Positions 8,835 through 11,794 of a stretch of DNA of 11,794 bases are shown here, one piece after another. The notes beneath the pieces are model-generated. The model was not told where the DNA came from, searched no databases, and worked only from the letters and a program-made list of their open reading frames with translations. Positions within the stretch are counted from its first letter, which is position 1. Each line of letters starts with the position of its first letter. Origin of the DNA: Oscillospiraceae bacterium (lineage in GTDB: Bacteria > Bacillota > Clostridia > Clostridiales > Clostridiaceae); assembly GCA_009785875.1 (NCBI GenBank), contig WQUF01000253.1, positions 1 to 11,794 of the forward strand, read 5' to 3'. Made by a program: the position numbers and the translations under genes.

Positions 8835-9001
8835 ATTATCTGGTGATCCTTTTTGAGTTGTTTCAGATTACATAAATGTATAATAGTATCTATAATGGAA
8901 ATAATAACATAGTATACTATAATTTAACAGAAATATGTAATAACTAAGTTAAACTATTTTAGAAAAAGACAGGATAAAATTTATCCTGTCTTTTTTCTTA
9001 A
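8835..9001 (+). other. Non-coding spacer with a possible small transcript
   Basis: There is no credible ORF. TATAAT at 8879-8884 could serve as a -10, with weak -35 candidates upstream (TTGAGT at 8853, TTGTTT at 8858, neither at ideal spacing). A 12-bp palindrome ATAGTATACTAT lies at 8909-8920. The stretch ends in the strong hairpin at 8963-8995. A plus-strand RNA of roughly 110 bases would fit, but the hairpin could equally end a transcript arriving from either side. Confidence 0.25.
8963..8995 (+). terminator. Strong, probably bidirectional intrinsic terminator
   Basis: A 16-bp perfect stem (8963-8978 with 8980-8995) around a single central A; in practice a few central pairs would open to make the loop. 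The core is GACAGGAT/ATCCTGTC, with A-runs on the left and T-runs on the right, so it works as a terminator on either strand. It isolates the twin-module region from whatever is transcribed to its left. Confidence 0.8.
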
Positions 9002-9056
9002 ATATTTTTATGTACTATTGTTTAAAATTTTAAAAAAATGTTAATAATTTATATAA
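9002..9056 (+). promoter_or_regulatory. Promoter region of module A (copy 1 of the direct repeat)
   Basis: This segment is repeated almost exactly at 9350-9403. TTGTTT (9018-9023) and AATAAT (9043-9048), 19 bases apart and with a TG just upstream of the latter, are the best -35 and -10. Transcription would begin near 9055-9057, at the GGTAACTAGA arm. Conservation of exactly this block in both copies, ending where the RNA bodies begin, is the main support. Confidence 0.55.
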
Positions 9057-9111
9057 GGTAACTAGAATTGAATAGTTGCGGTTTACTACTTCAATGAGAG
9101 GTGGTGATTTA

Positions 9112-9231
9112 ATGGAAAGCATTAGTTTATATGAGTTGATTGACTTATTATTTTCTTTTTTAGGAATACTAATAAATCTCCTCGGGCTAATACTAGCTGT
9201 TTTCATAGCCTTTTTTAGGGATGAAAAATAA
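9112..9231 (+). CDS. 39-residue holin-like membrane peptide, probable type I toxin
   Basis: ATG at 9112 follows an excellent ribosome binding site, AGAGGTGG (9097-9104), 7 bases upstream. The peptide begins MESISLYELIDLLFSF and then forms one continuous hydrophobic helix (about residues 12-35, including GILINLLGLILAVFIAFF), ending in the charged tail RDEK. The layout of a short N-terminus with a Tyr-Glu before the helix, a single helix and a charged tail matches the small 'putative holin-like toxin' family (Hol_Tox) found across Firmicutes; TxpA/BsrG-type peptides are similar in design. The predicted action is insertion into the cytoplasmic membrane and growth arrest when over-produced. It sits in an unusual RNA context beside a paralogous RNA module. 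It might instead be a regulatory membrane peptide or leaderless bacteriocin. That it is coding is likely from the ribosome binding site; that it is toxic is inference. Confidence 0.75.
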   Translation: MESISLYELIDLLFSFLGILINLLGLILAVFIAFFRDEK

Positions 9232-9318
9232 TTGTCACCTGCTTTAGTTTACTCTTAGCCACCTTCAAGCTAAGTGTAACTTAGTGTGAATCACAAACTC
9301 AATCTAGTTACCAAAAAT

Positions 9319-9353
9319 ATATCACACTTTATATTATTTATAAAGTGTGATAT
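9319..9353 (+). terminator. Terminator of module A
   Basis: A 15-bp perfect stem (9319-9333 with 9339-9353), loop TTATT, followed by TTTTA. Core ATCACACTTTATA. A-runs on its left side also allow minus-strand termination. Its right arm overlaps the first bases of the second promoter repeat. Confidence 0.8.
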
Positions 9354-9403
9354 TTTTATGTACTATTGTTTAAAATCTTAAAAAAATGTTAATAATTTAT
9401 CTG
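9350..9403 (+). promoter_or_regulatory. Promoter region of module B (copy 2 of the direct repeat)
   Basis: It matches 9002-9056 with only a few substitutions and one deleted base near the start point. TTGTTT is at 9366-9371 and AATAAT at 9391-9396, so the first transcribed base would be about G9403, immediately before GGTAACTAGA. The match of promoter plus inverted-repeat arm, about 65 bp in all, shows the two modules arose by duplication. Confidence 0.55.
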
Positions 9404-9565
9404 GGTAACTAGATGCGAACAATTAGAAATAAAGAATAATCGCTTCAAGTTCGCAGGCTAAAAGCGACTTCCCATAACAAAAATATTAGGGTAAACCGCC
9501 AAGTTATATCTAGTTACCTGATAAAATATAACATACTTTGCATTATTTGTAAAGTATGTTATTTT
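9403..9565 (+). ncRNA. Module B: structured RNA with potential pseudoknot, candidate antitoxin or regulator
   Basis: The body is closed by GGTAACTAGAT (9404-9414) pairing with ATCTAGTTACC (9508-9518), 11 bp. Inside are two interleaved helices: TGCGAAC (9414-9420) with GTTCGCA (9449-9455), and TCGCTT (9440-9445) with AAGCGA (9462-9467). Their order a-b-a'-b' is that of an H-type pseudoknot. No ORF longer than 8 codons with a ribosome binding site was seen. Near the 3' end, GTAAACCGC (9491-9499) is complementary to GCGGTTTAC in the module A leader (9078-9086), and TCTAGTTACC is complementary to that leader's first 10 bases. A plus-strand RNA is favoured because the promoter repeat is shared; reverse transcription cannot be excluded. 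It resembles no RNA family I recognise. Confidence 0.5.
9528..9562 (+). terminator. Terminator of module B, also facing the peptidase gene
   Basis: A 12-bp stem ATAACATACTTT (9528-9539) with AAAGTATGTTAT (9551-9562), which a G-U and a C-G pair can extend inward, followed by seven T. On the minus strand it is preceded by A-runs and followed by ATTTTATC, so it may also end the leftward metallopeptidase transcript, whose stop is 52 bases away. Confidence 0.75.
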
Positions 9566-9613
9566 TTTTATTTTCCCCTTATAGTTTATTTTAATACATT
9601 AAATCTTTAATCC

Positions 9614-10720
9614 TTATCTACATATATTTTTGAGATAACTACCAAACTCTAAACAGTCATTATTATAGTTTTTATATATTATCTTTTCAGCAGTAATTTG
9701 ACCAAGTGTATAATTATGTATATACATGCTATCGAGGCTCCTAAAGCTATCTTTATACCAAGGTCTCAGGTTGTCTTGCTTAATTCCTAATTTCGAATAA
9801 TGCTCAGCATACAATTTTTCTGGATCTTCATTAAAATTCCATAAATCAAATTCAAAAGATGCAGATATAGCTGTCCTCATGTACTCTAAATCTACGATAT
9901 CCTTCATTTTTTCCGATACATCTCTTGGGAACATGGTCAACAAGGCCAAGTTTTCCATAAGAACTGCAAAGAACTCATCAAAACTTGTGGTAATATTAAA
10001 AAATGAGTCATCATCTTCTTCACTTGCATAATAATACAAAATCCCATGGCCTAACTCGTGAAACAATGTTCCTAAATCAAATATTGAATTAGGCTTTCTG
10101 GCACATATCATTATATCATCTGGTGAAATCTTAGTAGAATAGCCCATATCCTTATCATATGCAATTTTTATCTTGCTGAGTACTTCTTTAAAACCAAATT
10201 TTTCTAAAAACTTATCAATAAGAGAATCTATATCTTTTAAATCAATAGGTCCTATATTTTTAAGATTAAGAAACCAATTTCCCCATGTTAAATCGTATTT
10301 ATTTATCAATTCTTTTGCATGGTTTAAGTTCTTCTCAATATAATCATCAATTAGACTCTTTAATATTTCAAAATCCAAGTCTTCGCAGCACATGACTAAA
10401 TCAATATAATCCTTAAAGCCAAGCTTCTTAGAAACTTTATTTCGCACTTCCATTAAAGAAAGCACATCTTCTTTAATATCATCTTTAAAACCATTATTAT
10501 AACTATCATCAATCTTGTTTCTTAAAGTAGAAACAGAAGGTTCGTATTCTACTAAACGCCTCAATTCACTTTTACTTAAGTCAGATGAACAGCCCAAATG
10601 GCTGAGATAATCATATATTTCATTGCAAATAAGATTTAAATCGTGGTGTTTATCTTCCATATAATTTTCCCATTGAAACTTATTGAGCTTGTAAAGAAGA
10701 TTGTTGATGCTTTTATTCAT
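9614..10720 (-). CDS. Short zinc metallopeptidase of the M2/M3-like gluzincin group, probably C-terminally truncated
   Basis: The protein has 368 residues and no signal peptide, so it is cytoplasmic. The zinc site is HELGH at 221-225, with E249 (SFDEFFAVLMEN) as the likely third ligand, 28 residues on as in M3-type enzymes. Other family traits are RNKVSKKLGFKDYIDL (about 93-108) and the late YIHNYTLGQ segment, equivalent to the substrate-contacting tyrosines. M3 oligopeptidases usually have about 550-600 residues and M32 about 500; this one lacks much of the N-terminal region and stops 20 residues after that segment, where relatives normally continue for some 35 or more residues. Start ATG 10720 has GAGGT a few bases upstream. 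Its stop is only 52 bases from the module B terminator. Peptide hydrolysis is the expected reaction; whether it still folds is uncertain. The exact subfamily is not settled. Confidence 0.75.
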   Translation of the reverse strand: MNKSINNLLYKLNKFQWENYMEDKHHDLNLICNEIYDYLSHLGCSSDLSKSELRRLVEYEPSVSTLRNKIDDSYNNGFKDDIKEDVLSLMEVRNKVSKKLGFKDYIDLVMCCEDLDFEILKSLIDDYIEKNLNHAKELINKYDLTWGNWFLNLKNIGPIDLKDIDSLIDKFLEKFGFKEVLSKIKIAYDKDMGYSTKISPDDIMICARKPNSIFDLGTLFHELGHGILYYYASEEDDDSFFNITTSFDEFFAVLMENLALLTMFPRDVSEKMKDIVDLEYMRTAISASFEFDLWNFNEDPEKLYAEHYSKLGIKQDNLRPWYKDSFRSLDSMYIHNYTLGQITAEKIIYKNYNNDCLEFGSYLKNICR

Positions 10721-10799
10721 TCTGATACCTCAAAAATAAACTTTATTCCTCCATAATTATATGATAAAATAAATATAAATTCTAGTGGAGGAATTAACC
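10721..10799. promoter_or_regulatory. Divergent promoter region between the peptidase and the DUF1232 gene
   Basis: A 79-base spacer serving both directions. On the minus strand TATAAT (10761-10756) lies about 36 bases before the peptidase start. On the plus strand TATAAAT (10774-10780) precedes the DUF1232 ribosome binding site. Neither has a clear TTGACA partner, so both are tentative. Confidence 0.35.
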
Positions 10800-11168
10800 A
10801 TGAATCTTAAGGAAAGAGCAAAACAATTGAAAATAGATATTCCTGCAGTCTTTATTGCGCTTAAGAAGAAAGAAACTCCAATCATCGCTAAGTTCTTAGC
10901 AGGAGTAACTGTTTTATACGCTTTATCTCCAATCGATCTAATCCCTGACTTCATTCCAGTATTAGGATATTTAGATGATTTAATCATACTCCCAGGGCTA
11001 ATTGCTATTACAATAAAGCTGATACCAAAAGAGTTATTTGCAGAATGTAGAATACAGGCAGAAGAGTTATGGAAAAATGGCAAACCAAAGAAATGGTACT
11101 ATGCGCTTCCTATCACAATAATATGGATAATTTTAATTTGGATTATAATTAAGGCAATTTGGCATTAA
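10800..11168 (+). CDS. DUF1232 (YkvA-like) membrane protein
   Basis: The protein has 122 residues. I start it at ATG 10800, since GGAGG (10787-10791) lies 8 bases upstream; the in-frame GTG at 10785 overlaps that site. The core LYALSPIDLIPDFIPVLGYL then DDLIILP (about residues 39-65) is the hallmark of the DUF1232 family, a small conserved membrane-associated module of unknown biochemical role. Hydrophobic segments span about 29-42, 50-72 and a final helix at 100-120 (YYALPITIIWIILIWIIIK), with the basic N-terminal part probably cytoplasmic. The last helix is beyond the minimal domain. It is divergent from the peptidase and tail-to-tail with the antitoxin remnant, whose broken partner runs antisense into its 3' end. 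No specific function can be assigned. Confidence 0.88.
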   Translation: MNLKERAKQLKIDIPAVFIALKKKETPIIAKFLAGVTVLYALSPIDLIPDFIPVLGYLDDLIILPGLIAITIKLIPKELFAECRIQAEELWKNGKPKKWYYALPITIIWIILIWIIIKAIWH

Positions 11169-11204
11169 AAAATACTGTTCACTATTATCAATAAGAATTT
11201 TCAT
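11133..11204 (-). pseudogene. Remnant of a PIN-domain toxin gene (first codons only)
   Basis: An ATG at 11204-11202 overlaps the stop of the upstream small gene (CGATGA), the usual coupling in toxin-antitoxin operons. Its first six codons read MKILID, the standard opening of PIN-domain (VapC-like) toxins, where a first catalytic aspartate is followed by T/S-N. Here the reading continues as NSEQYF and ends after 23 codons inside the antisense of the DUF1232 gene. No further PIN sequence is seen, so the body has been deleted or replaced. The identification rests on six residues plus context. Confidence 0.4.
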
Positions 11205-11329
11205 CGTAAAATCCTTTCCTCTCGTTCCTTATCTAAATCCACTTCATATCCTGCCAACATACCAATTAAAGCTTTAGCAGACTTTTCCTTTTCAGCCTGA
11301 GAAATCCGCTGCTTTTCATCACTATTCAT
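11201..11329 (-). CDS. Small antitoxin-like protein, 42 residues, of a broken toxin-antitoxin pair
   Basis: ATG 11329 follows AAGGTGAAG (11345-11337) with 7 bases between, a good ribosome binding site. The product is charged and helical: MNSDEKQRISQ, then a Lys/Glu/Ala helix, then ALIGMLAGYEVDLDKERE and ERILR. Tails of the type '-GYEVDLDKERE-R' are common at the C-terminus of antitoxins paired with PIN toxins, where they bind the partner. An N-terminal DNA-binding part is missing, so it may be a minimal or truncated antitoxin. Its stop overlaps the start codon of the PIN remnant by 4 bases. I am fairly confident that it is or was coding, less so about its family. Confidence 0.5.
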   Translation of the reverse strand: MNSDEKQRISQAEKEKSAKALIGMLAGYEVDLDKEREERILR

Positions 11330-11345
11330 CAATTAACTTCACCTT

Positions 11346-11600
11346 AATAAAAGTACAGCTAAGAATGTTCCACTTTCTCATAAAAAACTTTTAGACATTT
11401 GCTCCCATTTATTTTATGCTCTCATTAAACTTTTAATTTAATATGTGTTGTATTAAAAATTTAATGAAAACATATCGATTTTATGATATAACAAAAGAAC
11501 TATATCGACAAAATTTTTAAATCATGATATTTACAATTCCTTTTAATTACAATTAATTATTTATCAAAAAAATGAATACTGTTAGTGAATAGTAAAATTT
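11346..11600. other. AT-rich spacer
   Basis: No ORF of note. It holds an AT-only inverted repeat TTTAATA (11437-11443) ... TATTAAA (11451-11457). A 9-base AATACTGTT at its right end is also found at 11171-11179 beyond the antitoxin remnant, possibly the scar of a past insertion or deletion, though at this AT content it may be chance. Confidence 0.4.
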
Positions 11601-11794
11601 TTATTTTATACTAGCCATCTCTTTAATGGTTGATGCTAATAATTTATTTAATGAGACTTTATTTACGATACCTTTTTCCAAATAATATCCCATATCTTCC
11701 ATATTGCACTTGATCTTAAACACATTGTTAAACTTCCCTACAGTAGTTTTTCCAGCATATTCAGCAGCTTCTCTTTTCTTAAACATGATTAATA
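11601..11794 (-). CDS. Unrecognised protein, C-terminal part (runs off the right edge)
   Basis: A minus-strand reading frame open from the window edge to TAA at 11603-11601. The first in-frame ATG (11786-11784) has no ribosome binding site in the visible bases and the frame stays open upstream, so the true start is probably outside the window. The 61 residues from that Met include YAGKTTVGKFNN, NMEDMGYYLEKG and the end LASTIKEMASIK. Balanced charge, no membrane helix, and codon use like the neighbouring real genes suggest a soluble protein. YAGKTT should not be read as a Walker A site. I do not recognise the family. Confidence 0.5.
   Translation of the reverse strand, partial: LIMFKKREAAEYAGKTTVGKFNNVFKIKCNMEDMGYYLEKGIVNKVSLNKLLASTIKEMASIK

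Larger units (their letters stand above)
9057..9353 (+). ncRNA. Module A: toxin mRNA closed by end-to-end inverted repeats
   Basis: The body is bounded by GGTAACTAGA (9057-9066) and its exact complement TCTAGTTACC (9303-9312). After one bulged A, pairing extends through TTGA (9068-9071) with TCAA (9299-9302). The RNA would run from about 9057 through the terminator at 9319-9353 and includes a 39-codon ORF. Inside, ACTTC (9088-9092) can pair with GAGGT (9098-9102) over the ribosome binding site. A downstream hairpin (9254-9274) shows CACCT in its loop, complementary to that site. Such layered structure, with ends paired and the start site hidden, is typical of type I toxin mRNAs. Pairings were found by eye, not by folding. 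Confidence 0.55.

Noticed and set aside
9412..9440. Short ORF starting ATGCGAAC in module B
   Set aside because: Only 8 codons, no ribosome binding site, and it lies inside the paired arms.
9057..9518. Miniature transposons bounded by GGTAACTAGA inverted repeats
   Set aside because: No target-site duplication flanks either arm pair, and the shared repeat extends upstream as promoter sequence. Terminators follow immediately, so transcription units fit better. Not fully excluded.
10757..11083. 108-codon minus-strand frame
   Set aside because: It is the antisense of the DUF1232 gene, which has the family motif and a proper ribosome binding site.

Overview
The window is a very AT-rich stretch with strong AGGAGG-like ribosome binding sites, many intrinsic terminators, and addB-addA in place of recBCD. 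Together these point to a low-GC Firmicute, most likely a Clostridium-type anaerobe. I infer this from composition and gene content; no taxonomic marker gene is present.

Layout. The left edge (1-408, minus) holds the first 136 codons of a secreted beta-propeller protein. A non-coding stretch (424-1106) follows, with one doubtful hydrophobic ORF and a palindromic terminator. From 8724 back to 1107 on the minus strand runs a compact operon: addB, then addA overlapping it by 8 bases, then an OmpR/PhoB-type response regulator 18 bases behind addA. AddA and AddB form the helicase-nuclease that processes double-strand breaks for RecA. Why a response regulator with no kinase partner shares the transcript is not explained. 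Ten tandem heptamers sit directly upstream of addB.

The region 8835-9613 is the most interesting. It carries two tandem plus-strand modules, each made of the same roughly 65-bp promoter-bearing direct repeat, a 10-bp inverted repeat (GGTAACTAGA ... TCTAGTTACC) bracketing the body, and a strong hairpin terminator. Module A (9057-9353) encodes a 39-residue single-helix membrane peptide resembling the holin-like type I toxins. Module B (9403-9565) has no plausible ORF but contains the pairing segments of a pseudoknot, plus two blocks complementary to the module A leader. I interpret the pair as a type I-like toxin mRNA with a paralogous RNA partner, both closed by 5'-3' end pairing.

Right side: a short, apparently C-terminally truncated zinc metallopeptidase of the M2/M3-like gluzincin group (9614-10720, minus), divergent from a DUF1232/YkvA membrane protein (10800-11168, plus). 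Behind that lies what looks like the remnant of a PIN-type toxin-antitoxin operon: a 42-codon antitoxin-like gene followed by only the first six recognisable codons of the PIN partner. The right edge holds the last 64 codons of an unrecognised minus-strand gene.

Overall this is a housekeeping recombination operon flanked by accessory material showing toxin-antitoxin loci and gene decay.
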